Source of the DNA: Pseudomonas koreensis
GTDB lineage: Bacteria > Pseudomonadota > Gammaproteobacteria > Pseudomonadales > Pseudomonadaceae
NCBI RefSeq assembly: GCF_024169245.1
Contig: NZ_JALJWP010000001.1
Location: 3,969,501-4,033,500 of the forward strand
DNA length: 64,000 bases
Direction: 5' to 3'
Made by a program: the position numbers and the translations under genes
The notes under the pieces: generated by a model
What the model saw: the letters and a program-made list of their open reading frames with translations, nothing else
What the model was told of the DNA's origin: nothing
Databases searched by the model: none
Part shown: in pieces, positions 45,501 through 55,035 of the stretch
Position numbering within the stretch: the first letter of the stretch is position 1
How the letters are laid out: every line of letters starts with the position of its first letter

Positions 45501-46777
45501 ATAGCCTTCAGTCCTTCCCTGACCGGCTGCTGGAGCCCAGCCGTGAAACCCTGGTTCGCGGCACGCTGCTGGACGAGAACAGGGCACTGTCTCTCTACAG
45601 TCTTGAGCAAATGCGCGATTACAGCATTGCCCGCGGCGATGCCGATGTCATGGGCATCTCGCACAGTGAACTGAATCTGCGCATTTCGGCGCTCAGCCGT
45701 CGAGCGGAGAGTGAATCCGGCTCTGGCTCTGGCTCTGGCTCCGATTCGGATTCGGATTGGGACTCCGACGGTGATGATGGAGCAGGACAGGTTGACGTTC
45801 ATGCCGATGTGGAGGATCTGGAGAACATTGAAAACCCCACCCAGTACGTGGCGCAGAACGCGCTTGATCCGTGGCTTGCCGATACCCGTGCCGATTTGCG
45901 CGCAGAGCGCGCCGTGCTCTGGCGGCAACTGGCCGGGGAGGAGAATCATGAAGCGTACTTCCACTTGATCTGGACGTTGCGCGACACCAACGATTTCAAG
46001 CTTTCCCGTGCACACCTCAGTTTCCGCCTGTGGGGCATCATGGAGGCCGCTGCGCAGAATACTGAATTGCGCCAGATGCTGTTTGTCGACGCACAAACAC
46101 ATACGACCTGTGGCGACGGCCGCATCCTCGCTTTCAGTGAGATGGAAACCCGGGTTTACGAATTCAATGCGTTGCGTGAAATTCCGCGCCAGTCTGTGGA
46201 TCAGCGCGGCAGGGCGTTGCTGGACCTGTCGCGGCAAATGTTCCGCCTCGAACAAATCGATCGCTTGGCGGAGGCTGCCGGCAGCCACCAGGATCGAGCG
46301 GAGATTCGCCTGCAATACCGGATCGGCATGACCACTGGCTGGCCAGACGGACTGGAGTTGCCCGGGCAACCGGAGCACATGCTGTACGGAGCACCGATTC
46401 GCGGGCAGGCGTTGATCAACGCGCGCAACACCGTGCTCGCGGCGGAGGCGTCCGATGACTTCCTTCGGGATCTGATCGCGCGCGACTACTGGGCTCGCTA
46501 TCTGGCCGAACGCTACCCCGAAGTGTTCGAGGAACTCGAGCGAGAGGCGACGATTCGGCATGGCAAGGTCGAGGACGCGCATCCAGACTGGCAAAGCGAT
46601 GCACAGCTCACCGAGCAATACAAAACCGCCATGAATCTGTTGGAGATAGAGCGGGCTACCGCGCGTAACGAGAAAATGATCGAGTTGACTCGCTCAGAGA
46701 TGGACCGGCTGTCGACCCTCGGCGGACAGGCGCCGCGACCTGCTTCGCCGCAGCCGGGGCCGTCGCGTCGACCGTGA
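39518..46777 (+). CDS. Giant LRR protein with C-terminal NEL-type E3 ubiquitin ligase domain
   Basis: A 2,419-residue protein from ATG 39518 (AAGGAG 5 bases upstream). The first 1,100 or so residues resemble the dermonecrotic-toxin-like regions of Pseudomonas LRR toxins, with a hydrophobic stretch at about 474-507 that could insert in a membrane. Three leucine-rich-repeat blocks lie at about 1200-1370, 1530-1680 (TRLDLSGNDIVVTP, YLDLSNNRLGTLDL) and 1850-2015. A Ser-Gly/Ser-Asp tract at 2064-2088 precedes the NEL domain, with Cys2198 in HTTCGDGRILAFSEMETRVY matching the CxD active site of IpaH/SspH ligases. NEL enzymes ubiquitinate eukaryotic proteins, so a host-directed toxin is likely. No signal peptide, chaperone or secretion gene is adjacent. 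Confidence 0.85.
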   Translation: MTINPATSLTAVAVPVKPPATHSLHGDFLEKTVPHWLTDATAQRRQALKDSHTVLPAWYRNASASQRQALDDSFKASVIAQNRLDRTMASFQDIEAFARPLLVKALNDQYQVQVDVDKTLLCLRRPLKMGIFGVELASFELLKLSMLDAALHNFEAYECQPGAYHETSGFMLAGSTPGTYEAVTVNLTVSEFLTLCRNLDIGEQYQTYLQGFFHPADAVTEAALREQFIASQKTAMRAAAEQALLKKDIEPADYRMILQVIDGEMHPWIGDKQVWFLDMGLMKKRMTGCVAFSICEKYHYSDEVILYIPHDPEHPLKRYSGSQMENEFKRLFTTRTAAQATSAEPTEYQRFFSQFVPYKERAYYFSQFTQKAADSPSDFWRSPWRTIAETLSSGFALTHISELPPPPTAKLEPAADPYIAPSTVTRKGHGIWAPNEDLWEYLYKQNNAKVLADARSHAVPTAEVDASAREAKLAHLMQIGLLGLNMVSMFVPVLGEVMMVVMAGQLLYETLEGAVEWAEGDRRAAKDHLVDVAENLAQIAVMAGVGAGARKLSAARPEPVIQKLQPVLLPNGETRLWKPELDAYESTIALDTRAVPNESGQHVIDGKTFIRQNGRVYEQFFDEALGKWRIRHPSDATAYQPILESNGRGAWRHTLERPLEWDRLTLLRRMGHVTEGFTDEELIRIADVSGVSDNALRKMHVDLAVPPPELTDAMRLFKADREVGQVIEQLRGTRPIDEAYLYALPLMTEMPYWPRDRMVEAFEGPQLSGASVMYGAGRMPRGTVAKAPIRLTRSQILNGELTTRIVAGLDQSEFPQLFRGRGAPAPADRAQQLGEQIAEYARSRQSALFDSLYQGTSPADARVSLLQRACPGLSEAAAQEVLDHARADDLDQLASTRRVPLRMLEEARWYAREGRQTRAFAGLRRDNIASADSRRLALRVLKGLPGWSDTLRLEVREGSTTGALLDSIGDESAADKRYLVKKGPQFQAFNDRGEELNSLSREGDNFYASIMHALPDGSRRSLGLPNVGQSVDLQNTIIEQANRYRGDVLALLEPQAGLFKPPARINATQVGYHASGRGQAFNPQLTAKVRDVYPDLNDTLANGFILQHLRAGKSERDIFSQLLRSQQEWERLKATLKAWVGPEEASARDVFGRPGPETAQQLRKNTMRALKRSWRSAPLATEVPERARLEIDCNDPLPPLAADFSHVRELSIYGHGLSDANADTFLARFPRLEKLAIGSRSQLYSALRNRGQELTNLPRSVSSMASLKSLSYSSNTLSFPLGFAQRLRTLTGLEALEIESFGFDTMIPEHVLSPLVNLKKLTIRALSLTQWPMETLEMPQLERLDLRSTSIASIPEAFYTGHAKQWAGLSLNWRNIAYEDFKRACDYVKAQEATLGHLVDLNQIVRSYVQDEMDFLIGMRSYFDDLPEKLLSLDLDTVQALSVEYAGIFRQFHEPTQASGLRTVRLLERWTTMPDAIVLKALRKAWSDAVYLRYDLPVETTVFELPPRDAFLTLHGDPKYTTLPELPAGSFPHVKALRLSELAAPAAQVRGFVRAFSEAASLEITEAGLTELPVSSADLPGLTRLDLSGNDIVVTPAVQSQLNGLTSIEYLDLSNNRLGTLDLSALTNLKAVNLRAARLKTWPAGAESTAGLNWIDLRDNAMPDLPVAVLSHEDALMRANLIGNDFSPAGKADLDAALLRIETAKGLPAGVLRRFAQEPVPDIFPPAETGWDVAANLLPLPRQSATTEGAAGFESRLRDLDSLISPYQARQYFSRLRSEGLTDVQIEGRLNDLHQTGAMLVRQLNGWLYIREIQAPRMLISAQSRGSAAALIYRCWQDNLLGSGSDSGRVLDFMRLETGDLPDLPTTLPGVERLTLTGARITAQGSNGFLSAFPDLDTLLLDGNELVALPDAVTRMARLERLQLNGNRFSDPQTLYALRGDRLRWLDLSNNQLEEFDVSGFNRLESLSLAYNGLYHFPSGAVELEHLHTLDLRGNSLQSFPDRLLEPSRETLVRGTLLDENRALSLYSLEQMRDYSIARGDADVMGISHSELNLRISALSRRAESESGSGSGSGSDSDSDWDSDGDDGAGQVDVHADVEDLENIENPTQYVAQNALDPWLADTRADLRAERAVLWRQLAGEENHEAYFHLIWTLRDTNDFKLSRAHLSFRLWGIMEAAAQNTELRQMLFVDAQTHTTCGDGRILAFSEMETRVYEFNALREIPRQSVDQRGRALLDLSRQMFRLEQIDRLAEAAGSHQDRAEIRLQYRIGMTTGWPDGLELPGQPEHMLYGAPIRGQALINARNTVLAAEASDDFLRDLIARDYWARYLAERYPEVFEELEREATIRHGKVEDAHPDWQSDAQLTEQYKTAMNLLEIERATARNEKMIELTRSEMDRLSTLGGQAPRPASPQPGPSRRP

Positions 46778-46789
46778 TCGAGTGATGAG

Positions 46790-46822
46790 TGGGGCATGGG
46801 CGCACGACCCGTCCATGCCCCA
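46790..46822. terminator. Hairpin between the NEL toxin and metH (convergent)
   Basis: TGGGGCATGG and CCATGCCCCA pair as a 10-bp stem around a 13-base loop, in the 52-bp gap between two convergent stop codons. There is no T-run, so termination is likely but not certain. Confidence 0.55.
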
Positions 46823-46829
46823 GCGGATC

Positions 46830-49800
46830 TCAGTTGTCGTAACCCAGATTCGGCGCCAGCCAGCGCTCGGTCACGCTCAGCTCCTGGCCTTTGCGCGAGG
46901 TGTAGCTCTGCACCTGATCCTTGTCGATCTTGCCCACGGCAAAGTACTGCGCCTGCGGATGGGCGAAGTACCAACCACTGACTGCAGCGGCGGGGAACAT
47001 CGCGTAGTGCTCGGTGAGGAATACACCGCTGCGGCCGGCGCGCATTTCGGCCGCTTCCGGGTCGAGCAGGGTGAACAGCGCGGCTTTCTCGGTGTGATCC
47101 GGGCAGGCCGGGTAGCCGGGAGCGGGACGGATGCCACGGTATTGCTCTTTGATCAGCGCATCGTTATCGAGGGTTTCGTCCTTGGCATAACCCCAGTGCT
47201 CTTTGCGCACTTGCTGGTGCAGCCATTCGGCGCAGGCCTCGGCCAAACGGTCGGCAAGAGCTTTGACCATGATCGAGTTGTAGTCGTCGCCTGCGTCCTG
47301 ATAGGCCTTGGCCACTTCTTCGGCGCCGATGCCAGCGGTGGTGATAAAGCCGCCGACATAATCGGTGACTTCGCTGTCCTTCGGCGCAACGAAGTCGGCG
47401 AGGCAGAAGTTCGGTTTGCCGTCGGTCTTGATGATCTGTTGACGCAGGTGATGCAGTTTGGCCAATGGCTTGCCGGCATCGTCGTAGAGCTCGATGTCGT
47501 CTTCGTTGACCTGATTTGCCGGCCAGAAACCGAACACGGCACGGGCGCTGATCAGTTTTTCGTCGATCAGCTTGGCGAGCATTTCCTGCGCATCTTTGTA
47601 CAACGCGGTGGCGGCTTCACCGACCACTTCGTCTTCAAGGATGCGCGGGAACTTGCCAGCTAGGTCCCAGGAGATGAAAAACGGCGTCCAGTCGATGTAT
47701 TCGGCCAGCACCTTCAAATCGATGTTGTCGAGCACCTTGCTGCCGGTGAACGTCGGTTTCACTGGCTCGTAGTTACTCCAGTCGAATTGCGGCTTCTTGG
47801 CGATGGCGGCGGCGTAGCTCAGGCGTTCGGTGCGGGCGCTGCGATTGGAAGTGCGCTCGCGCACGTCGATGTATTCCAGACGGGTCTTCTCGACGAAACC
47901 GGCTTTCAATTCCTTGGACAGCAACTGCGTCGCAACACCCACGGCGCGCGAGGCGTCGGTCACGTAGACCACCGCGTCGTTGCTGTACTTCGGTTCGATC
48001 TTCACCGCCGTGTGCGCTTTGGAGGTGGTCGCGCCACCGATCATCAGCGGCAGGTGAAAATCCTGACGCTGCATTTCACGGGCAACGTGAACCATTTCGT
48101 CCAGCGACGGGGTGATCAGGCCGGAGAGGCCGATGATGTCGCATTTCTGTTCTTTGGCCACCTGCAGGATCTTCTCGGCCGGGACCATCACGCCGAGGTC
48201 GACGATGTCATAGCCGTTGCAGCCGAGCACCACGCCAACGATGTTCTTGCCGATGTCGTGCACATCGCCTTTCACCGTGGCCATGAGGATCTTGCCCTTG
48301 GCTTCCGGCTTGTCGCCTTTTTCCAGTTCGATGAACGGAATCAAGTGCGCCACGGCCTGCTTCATCACCCGCGCGGATTTCACCACTTGCGGGAGGAACA
48401 TTTTGCCGGCGCCGAACAGGTCGCCGACGATGTTCATGCCGGACATCAGCGGGCCTTCGATCACTTCGATCGGCCGCGCGAACGACTGCCGGGATTCTTC
48501 GGTGTCTTCGACGATATGCGTGGTGATGCCCTTGACCAGCGCGTGTTCCAGACGCTTGTTGACGTCCCAGTTGCGCCACTCTTCGGTCTCGGCTTCCTTG
48601 ACGCTGCCGTCGCCCTTGTACTTGTCGGCGATGGCGAGGAGGGCGTCGGTGCCGTCCGGGGTGCGGTTGAGAATGACGTCTTCGACAGCGTCGCGCAGCT
48701 CGACCGGGATCTGATCGTAGATCTCCAGCTGACCGGCGTTGACGATGCCCATGGTCAGCCCGGCGCGGATTGCGTAGAGCAGGAACACCGAGTGAATTGC
48801 CTCACGCACCGGGTTGTTGCCACGGAACGAGAACGACACGTTGGACACACCGCCGGAGCTCAGCGCATACGGCAGCTCGTCGCGGATGTAGGCGCAGGCG
48901 TTGATGAAGTCGACAGCATAATTGTTGTGCTCTTCGATACCGGTGGCGACGGCGAAGATGTTCGGGTCGAAGATGATGTCTTCCGGCGGGAAGCCGACTT
49001 CATTGACCAGAATGTCGTAGGAGCGTTTGCAGATCTCTTTCTTGCGCGCTTCGGTGTCGGCCTGGCCGGCTTCGTCGAAGGCCATCACCACCACCGCAGC
49101 GCCGTAGCGCTTGCACAATTTGGCGTGGTGAATGAACTGCTCGACACCTTCTTTCATGCTGATCGAGTTGACGATGCCCTTGCCCTGAATGCACTTGAGG
49201 CCGGCTTCGATGACTTCCCATTTCGACGAGTCGATCATGATCGGCACGCGGGAGATGTCCGGTTCGCCGGCGATCAGATTGAGGAAGGTGACCATGGCCT
49301 TCTTCGAATCGAGCATGCCCTCGTCCATGTTGATGTCGATGATCTGCGCGCCGGCCTCGACCTGCTGCAAAGCGACTTCGAGGGCTTCGGTGTAGTTGTC
49401 TTCACGGATCAGGCGGGCGAATTTTGCCGAACCGGTGATGTTGGTGCGCTCGCCGACGTTGACGAACAGCGAGCTGCGATCGATGGTGAACGGCTCCAGA
49501 CCAGAAAGGCGGCAGGCCTTGGGGATGTCCGGAATCTGTCGCGGCGCATAACCGGCCACGGCTTTGGCGATGGCTTCGATGTGCCCCGGGGTGGTGCCGC
49601 AGCAGCCGCCGACGATGTTGAGGAAGCCGCTCTGGGCGAACTCTTCGATGACTTTCGCGGTTTGCGACGGCAGTTCGTCGTACTCGCCGAATTCATTCGG
49701 CAGGCCGGCGTTCGGGTGCGCGGACACGTGGGTGCTGGCCTTGTTCGACAGCTCTTCCAGGTACGGACGCAGTTCGCTGGCGCCGAGGGCGCAGTTGAGG

Positions 49801-50540
49801 CCCACGGAAATCGGCTTGGCGTGGGCCACCGAGTTCCAGAACGCTTCGGTGGTCTGGCCGGACAAGGTACGGCCGGAGGCGTCGGTGATCGTGCCGGAAA
49901 TCATGATCGGCAGTTCGATGTGCAGTTCTTCGAACACACCTTGTACGGCGAAGATCGCCGCTTTGGCGTTGAGGGTGTCGAAAATGGTTTCGATCAGGAT
50001 CAGGTCGGCGCCGCCCTCGATCAGGCCCTTGGTGGCTTCGGTGTAGTTTTCCACCAACTCATCGAAGGTGACGTTGCGGTAGCCGGGGTTGTTGACGTCG
50101 GGCGACAGCGAGCAGGTGCGGCTGGTCGGGCCGAGCACGCCGGCCACGAAGCGCGGCTTGGCCGGGTTTTCGGCGGTCTTGGCGTCGGCAATCTTGCGCG
50201 CCAGACGTGCGCCTTCTACGTTTAACTCGTAGGCCAGCTCTTCCATGCCGTAATCGGCCATGGAAATGCGCGTGGCGTTGAAGGTGTTGGTTTCGAGAAT
50301 GTCGGCGCCGGCGTCCAGATAGGCTTTTTCGATACCGCCGATCACGTCCGGACGGGTGATCACCAGCAGGTCGTTGTTGCCCTTGACGTCACTCGGCCAG
50401 TCCGCGAAGCGCTTGCCGCGATAATCCTGCTCTTCGAGCTTGTAGCTCTGGATCATTGTGCCCATCCCGCCGTCGAGAATCAGGATGCGCTCTTTGAGGG
50501 CTTGCTTGAGAGCTTGAAGGCGGACGCTGCGATCGGACAT
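46830..50540 (-). CDS. metH: Cobalamin-dependent methionine synthase
   Basis: A 1,236-residue enzyme that transfers the methyl group of methyltetrahydrofolate to homocysteine through B12. Four modules in order: homocysteine domain with zinc ligands Cys250 (GLNCALGAS), Cys313 and Cys314 ([10 protein letters not shown]); folate domain ([16 protein letters not shown]); cobalamin domain with lower ligand His761 ([15 protein letters not shown]); and the C-terminal AdoMet activation domain (around [15 protein letters not shown]). The length equals that of E. coli MetH. No riboswitch or SAM element was seen in the short divergent region with cti. The window also codes for B12 synthesis. Confidence 0.97.
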   Translation of the reverse strand: MSDRSVRLQALKQALKERILILDGGMGTMIQSYKLEEQDYRGKRFADWPSDVKGNNDLLVITRPDVIGGIEKAYLDAGADILETNTFNATRISMADYGMEELAYELNVEGARLARKIADAKTAENPAKPRFVAGVLGPTSRTCSLSPDVNNPGYRNVTFDELVENYTEATKGLIEGGADLILIETIFDTLNAKAAIFAVQGVFEELHIELPIMISGTITDASGRTLSGQTTEAFWNSVAHAKPISVGLNCALGASELRPYLEELSNKASTHVSAHPNAGLPNEFGEYDELPSQTAKVIEEFAQSGFLNIVGGCCGTTPGHIEAIAKAVAGYAPRQIPDIPKACRLSGLEPFTIDRSSLFVNVGERTNITGSAKFARLIREDNYTEALEVALQQVEAGAQIIDINMDEGMLDSKKAMVTFLNLIAGEPDISRVPIMIDSSKWEVIEAGLKCIQGKGIVNSISMKEGVEQFIHHAKLCKRYGAAVVVMAFDEAGQADTEARKKEICKRSYDILVNEVGFPPEDIIFDPNIFAVATGIEEHNNYAVDFINACAYIRDELPYALSSGGVSNVSFSFRGNNPVREAIHSVFLLYAIRAGLTMGIVNAGQLEIYDQIPVELRDAVEDVILNRTPDGTDALLAIADKYKGDGSVKEAETEEWRNWDVNKRLEHALVKGITTHIVEDTEESRQSFARPIEVIEGPLMSGMNIVGDLFGAGKMFLPQVVKSARVMKQAVAHLIPFIELEKGDKPEAKGKILMATVKGDVHDIGKNIVGVVLGCNGYDIVDLGVMVPAEKILQVAKEQKCDIIGLSGLITPSLDEMVHVAREMQRQDFHLPLMIGGATTSKAHTAVKIEPKYSNDAVVYVTDASRAVGVATQLLSKELKAGFVEKTRLEYIDVRERTSNRSARTERLSYAAAIAKKPQFDWSNYEPVKPTFTGSKVLDNIDLKVLAEYIDWTPFFISWDLAGKFPRILEDEVVGEAATALYKDAQEMLAKLIDEKLISARAVFGFWPANQVNEDDIELYDDAGKPLAKLHHLRQQIIKTDGKPNFCLADFVAPKDSEVTDYVGGFITTAGIGAEEVAKAYQDAGDDYNSIMVKALADRLAEACAEWLHQQVRKEHWGYAKDETLDNDALIKEQYRGIRPAPGYPACPDHTEKAALFTLLDPEAAEMRAGRSGVFLTEHYAMFPAAAVSGWYFAHPQAQYFAVGKIDKDQVQSYTSRKGQELSVTERWLAPNLGYDN

Positions 50541-50695
50541 GTGGACTACTCGAAAAGACCATTACGAAGGAGCGGGATCATAGCAAACCTGTGCGCTTTT
50601 AGAGCATGTGCCGCTTTTGCATGAATATCGCTCATGTTGGTACGAGCGTCATAACGGTAGAATCGCAGCCTTTTTTTACCATCGGGATCAGCAGC

Positions 50696-52990
50696 ATGCC
50701 GTACCGCGTCATCAGTTTATTGTTGCTGGTCCTGAGCGGGAGCGTCGCGGCGCAAGATCCCGCTGTTTCTTCTTCTATCTCCTACAGCCGGGATATCCAA
50801 CCGATCTTCACCGAGAAATGCGTGGCCTGCCATGCCTGCTACGACTCGGCGTGCCAGCTCAATCTGGGCAGTGGCGAAGGCGCCGGCCGTGGCGCGAGCA
50901 AGATGCCGGTGTATGACGGCGAACGCACCCGGGCCGCGCCGACTACGCGTTTGTTTTACGACGCGTTCGGCAAACGTGCGTGGCAGCAGAAGGATTTCTA
51001 CTCGGTGCTCGACGCCCAGGGCAGTCAGGCCGCGCTGATGGCGCGCATGCTCGAACTGGGCCACAAGACACCGCTGACGCCGAACGCCAAGCTTCCCGAA
51101 GACATTGTCCTGGGGCTCAACCGCAGCAACCTGTGTCCGATGCCTGGCGAATTTGACGCTTACGCCGGAGCGCACCCGAAAGAGGGCATGCCGCTGGCCG
51201 TTACCGGCCTGACCGATCAGCAATATCAGACCCTGCAGCGCTGGCTGGCGTCTGGCGCGCCGATTGACGAGCAGAGCCTGGCACCGAGTGCGCAAGAGGC
51301 GCTGCAGATCGCGCAGTGGGAAAACCTGCTTAACGCCCCCGGCGCGCGGCAAAGTCTGGTCGGGCGCTGGCTGTTCGAACACTGGTATCTGGCCCACATC
51401 TACTTCAAGGGCGGCGAGCCGGGGCATTATTTCCAGTGGGTGCGTTCGCGTACGCCGAGTGGGCAGCCGATCGATCTGATCGCCACTCGCCGCCCCAACG
51501 ACGACCCGGGCACGCAGGTGTATTACCGCTTGTGGCCGGTGCAGGGAGTGATCGTGCACAAGACGCACATCACTTATCCGCTGAGCGCGGCGAAAATGGC
51601 CCGGATCAAAAGCCTGTTCTACAACGGTAACTGGCAGGTCAACGCGCTGCCGGGCTACGGGCCACAGAGCCGCGCCAATCCATTTGCCACTTTCGAGGCC
51701 ATTCCGGCGCAAGCGCGCTATCAGTTCATGCTCGATAACGCCGAATACTTCGTCCGTACTTTCATTCGCGGGCCGGTGTGCCGCGGGCAGATCGCGACCG
51801 ACGTGATCCGCGACAACTTCTGGGCGCTGTTCCAGGCGCCGGAACATGACCTCTATATCACCGATCCGAACTACCGCGGCCAAGCCACGCCGCTGCTGGC
51901 GATGCCCGGGCAGAACGACGATGTCGGCAGCGTGCTGAGCCTGTGGCGCGACTATCGCGACAAGCGCAACGAATACGAAGCCCTGCGCCGCGACAGCTAC
52001 GCCGATCTGCCGGCACCGAGCTGGTCGACCCTGTGGGCCGGCAACGACAACGCCTTGCTGAGCATCTTCCGCCACTTTGACAGCGCCTCGGTTACCAAGG
52101 GTTTGATCGGTGAGGTGCCACAGACGATGTGGCTGTTCGACTATCCGCTGCTGGAGCGCACCTATTACCAGCTCGCGGTCAACTTCGACGTGTTCGGCAA
52201 CGTCTCCCATCAGGCGCAGACCCGTTTGTATTTCGACCTGATCCGCAACGGCGCAGAGCAGAACTTCCTGCGCCTGATGCCCGCCGACTCACGCGAGGAT
52301 TACCTCAACGATTGGTACCAGGACGGCGGCCAGTTCAAGATGTGGCTCGATTACGAGGCGATCGACGACGATAAACCGACTGCGCTGAAACTCGAGGAAA
52401 AAGATCCGAAACGTGATTTCGCCTTCCAGTTGTTGACGCGCTACGGCGATCTGAATGCGCGGCCGGATCCGATCAATCGCTGTGACGGCGCTTATTGCTC
52501 GCGGCCGAACATCGATCCGGCGTTGCAGAACGCCGAGCAGGCCTTGAGTCGTCTGGCCTCGCGTCCGGCAGCCGGGCTGAAAGTCATCGAGCAAATGCCC
52601 GAAGCGACCTTGCTGCGCGTCGAAACCGCCAGCGGCAAGCGCGAGGTCTACAGCGTGCTGCGCAACCGCGCCCATAGCAACGTGGCGTTTTTGCTCGGTG
52701 AATCGCATCGTTATCAGCCGGGGCTCGACACCCTCACCATCTATCCGGGCGTACTCACCAGCTATCCGAACTTCATGTTCAATGTGCCGGCCGAGCAGGT
52801 TCCGGCGTTTGTCGATGCCATGGAAAACGCCAAAGACGCCAATCGCTTCGAGAACATCGTCGAACGCTGGGGCATTCGCCGCAGTCATCCGCAGTTCTGG
52901 TTGTATTTCCACGATCTGAGTCAGTACATCCACGAAACCGAACCGGAGGAAGAGGGCGTGCTGGATATGAATCGGTACGAGAATCTTTGA
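50696..52990 (+). CDS. cti: Fatty acid cis/trans isomerase
   Basis: A 764-residue periplasmic enzyme from ATG 50696. The signal peptide MPYRVISLLLLVLSGSVAAQ is followed by the cytochrome-c-type haem site Cys42-x-x-Cys45-His46 (KCVACHACYD). Cti turns cis double bonds of membrane phospholipids into trans under solvent or heat stress, a Pseudomonas and Vibrio trait. In-frame codons upstream (from 50606) would add a stretch with no signal character, so the later ATG was chosen. It is divergent from metH. Confidence 0.95.
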   Translation: MPYRVISLLLLVLSGSVAAQDPAVSSSISYSRDIQPIFTEKCVACHACYDSACQLNLGSGEGAGRGASKMPVYDGERTRAAPTTRLFYDAFGKRAWQQKDFYSVLDAQGSQAALMARMLELGHKTPLTPNAKLPEDIVLGLNRSNLCPMPGEFDAYAGAHPKEGMPLAVTGLTDQQYQTLQRWLASGAPIDEQSLAPSAQEALQIAQWENLLNAPGARQSLVGRWLFEHWYLAHIYFKGGEPGHYFQWVRSRTPSGQPIDLIATRRPNDDPGTQVYYRLWPVQGVIVHKTHITYPLSAAKMARIKSLFYNGNWQVNALPGYGPQSRANPFATFEAIPAQARYQFMLDNAEYFVRTFIRGPVCRGQIATDVIRDNFWALFQAPEHDLYITDPNYRGQATPLLAMPGQNDDVGSVLSLWRDYRDKRNEYEALRRDSYADLPAPSWSTLWAGNDNALLSIFRHFDSASVTKGLIGEVPQTMWLFDYPLLERTYYQLAVNFDVFGNVSHQAQTRLYFDLIRNGAEQNFLRLMPADSREDYLNDWYQDGGQFKMWLDYEAIDDDKPTALKLEEKDPKRDFAFQLLTRYGDLNARPDPINRCDGAYCSRPNIDPALQNAEQALSRLASRPAAGLKVIEQMPEATLLRVETASGKREVYSVLRNRAHSNVAFLLGESHRYQPGLDTLTIYPGVLTSYPNFMFNVPAEQVPAFVDAMENAKDANRFENIVERWGIRRSHPQFWLYFHDLSQYIHETEPEEEGVLDMNRYENL

Positions 52991-53037
52991 GTATTCGCAG
53001 GCGTGTGCCCGAGATTCTTTCCCGACAAAAATACTAG

Positions 53038-53679
<642 letters not shown>

Positions 53680-53698
53680 GGTGTTCACTGCGAACATG

Positions 53699-53728
53699 AA
53701 AAACGGCGCCCCGTGAGCGCCGTTTTTT
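53699..53728. terminator. Rho-independent terminator of nfuA
   Basis: AAAAACGGCGC-CCCGTGA-GCGCCGTTTTTT: 11-bp stem counting the A/T flank, 7-base loop, and T6. Confidence 0.93.
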
Positions 53729-53743
53729 ATGGGCAACATTTTT

Positions 53744-53793
53744 GATCGTGCCCACGCTCTGCGTGGGTACGCAGCCCGGGACGCTCCGCGTTC
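53744..53793. repeat. Intergenic repeat (CCCACGCTCTGCGTGGG type)
   Basis: GATCGTGCCCACGCTCTGCG followed by TGGGTACGCAGC..GGGACGCTCCGCGTTCC, a palindromic element of a kind common in Pseudomonas intergenic DNA. It separates the nfuA terminator from the cobM stop. Confidence 0.6.
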
Positions 53794-53796
53794 CAC

Positions 53797-54543
53797 TCAC
53801 GGTCGATACAGATGCGCATGCCCGGCGCGATACAGCGATGACTCGCTGAACACCTCGCTGCCCAGCACCCGCCCGACCAGAATCAGCGCCGTGCGCCGAA
53901 AGCCCTTGGCCTCGACCTTCCCGGCAATGTCCGCCAGCGTCCCCACCACCCAATCCTGGTCCGGCCACGTCGCCCGGTGAATCACCGCGATCGGGCAATC
54001 CGCGCCGTAATGCGGCAGCAGTTCAACCAGTATCTTTTCCAGATGATTGACCCCCAGATGGATCGCCATCGTCGCGCGATGCTGCGCGAGGCTGGCGAGT
54101 TCTTCGCCTGCGGGCATCGGGGTCTTGTCGGCATAACGGGTCAGAATCACACTTTGCGAGATGTCTGGCAGGGTGAGTTCAGCACCGAGCAGCGCTGCGC
54201 ATGCGGCTGTGGCAGTGACGCCAGGGATTATCTCGAAAGGAATGCTCAGCTCACGCAAATAGCGGATCTGCTCGCCAATCGCTCCGTACAGACCCGGATC
54301 GCCGGAATGCACGCGCGCGACATTCTGGCCTTTGGCATGGGCTGTCTTGATCACATCGATGATCTGTTCCAGATGCAGTTCAGCGCTATTGACCACGGTT
54401 TCAGCTTGGTGGCCTTCCAGCACTGCTGCCGGCACCAGCGAACCGGCGTAGATAATCACCGGGCAGGTGCGGATCAGGCGCAGGCCTTTGACAGTGATCA
54501 GTTCCGGGTCGCCGGGGCCGGCGCCGATGAAGTAGACGGTCAT
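53797..54543 (-). CDS. cobM: Precorrin-4 C11-methyltransferase
   Basis: A 248-residue SAM-dependent methyltransferase of the aerobic B12 pathway (precorrin-4 to precorrin-5). Family motifs are clear: TVYFIGAGPGDPELITVKGL at the N-terminus, ARVHSGDPGLYGAIGEQIRY, IIPGVTATAACAALLGAELT and the late ALILVGRVLG. AAGGA 7 bases before the ATG fits. It is the last gene of the riboswitch-led minus-strand operon cbtB-cbtA-cobE-cobM. Confidence 0.96.
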   Translation of the reverse strand: MTVYFIGAGPGDPELITVKGLRLIRTCPVIIYAGSLVPAAVLEGHQAETVVNSAELHLEQIIDVIKTAHAKGQNVARVHSGDPGLYGAIGEQIRYLRELSIPFEIIPGVTATAACAALLGAELTLPDISQSVILTRYADKTPMPAGEELASLAQHRATMAIHLGVNHLEKILVELLPHYGADCPIAVIHRATWPDQDWVVGTLADIAGKVEAKGFRRTALILVGRVLGSEVFSESSLYRAGHAHLYRP

Positions 54544-54621
54544 CGTTGAATCCTTGGTAAGAAGCGCAGCCGCACTGCAGATGAAGCGTGCTCATGATCG
54601 CTGGCGGGGATTATCGGGATT

Positions 54622-55035
54622 TTATGCAGCGCCGGCCAACGCCAGAGTGGCCTGGGCATATTTTTGCCGGGAGATCAGCAATTTTGCCGGCGCCTGAATC
54701 AGTTGCTCGGCCACGGCCAATGCGGCGCTTTCGGCGACGCCATAACAACCGGTGCGTTCGAAAGCGATCTGCGAATGATGGCTGAGGCGCGACTGGTAGA
54801 CGGCCAGTTCGGCACTGCTGAAATACCGCAAGGGCAGGTTCAGCTGTGTGGCCAGTTCCAGCAGGCCCGGTTCGTCGCGCTTCAGATCGATAGTGGCCAA
54901 TGCCTTGACCGCTCGAAGTTCGAGGCGATGCGCCTGCAGGGCCTGATCGAGTAACGCGCGCAGCGTGCTGGCCGGGCAGCCGCGCTGGCAGCCGAAGCCG
55001 ACCACGAAGGTCGGCGCTGCGCGGTCATCGGTCAT
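54622..55035 (-). CDS. cobE: CobE/CbiG C-terminal-like cobalamin biosynthesis protein
   Basis: A 137-residue protein from ATG 55035, whose start overlaps the cbtA stop (ATGA). The opening FVVGFGCQRGCPASTLRALL and the later KRDEPGLLELATQLNLPLRY and GCYGVAESAALAVA match CobE, related to the C-terminal domain of CbiG. CobE is needed for aerobic cobalamin synthesis in Pseudomonas but its exact step is not settled. Confidence 0.92.
   Translation of the reverse strand: MTDDRAAPTFVVGFGCQRGCPASTLRALLDQALQAHRLELRAVKALATIDLKRDEPGLLELATQLNLPLRYFSSAELAVYQSRLSHHSQIAFERTGCYGVAESAALAVAEQLIQAPAKLLISRQKYAQATLALAGAA

Noticed and set aside
44786..46618. 610-residue open frame antisense to the NEL toxin
   Set aside because: It is the shadow of a GC-rich gene: no domain, no ribosome-binding site, odd composition.
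47787..50225. 812-residue open frame antisense to metH
   Set aside because: Its repetitive H/V/D/G-rich sequence is typical of a complementary frame; metH is unmistakable.
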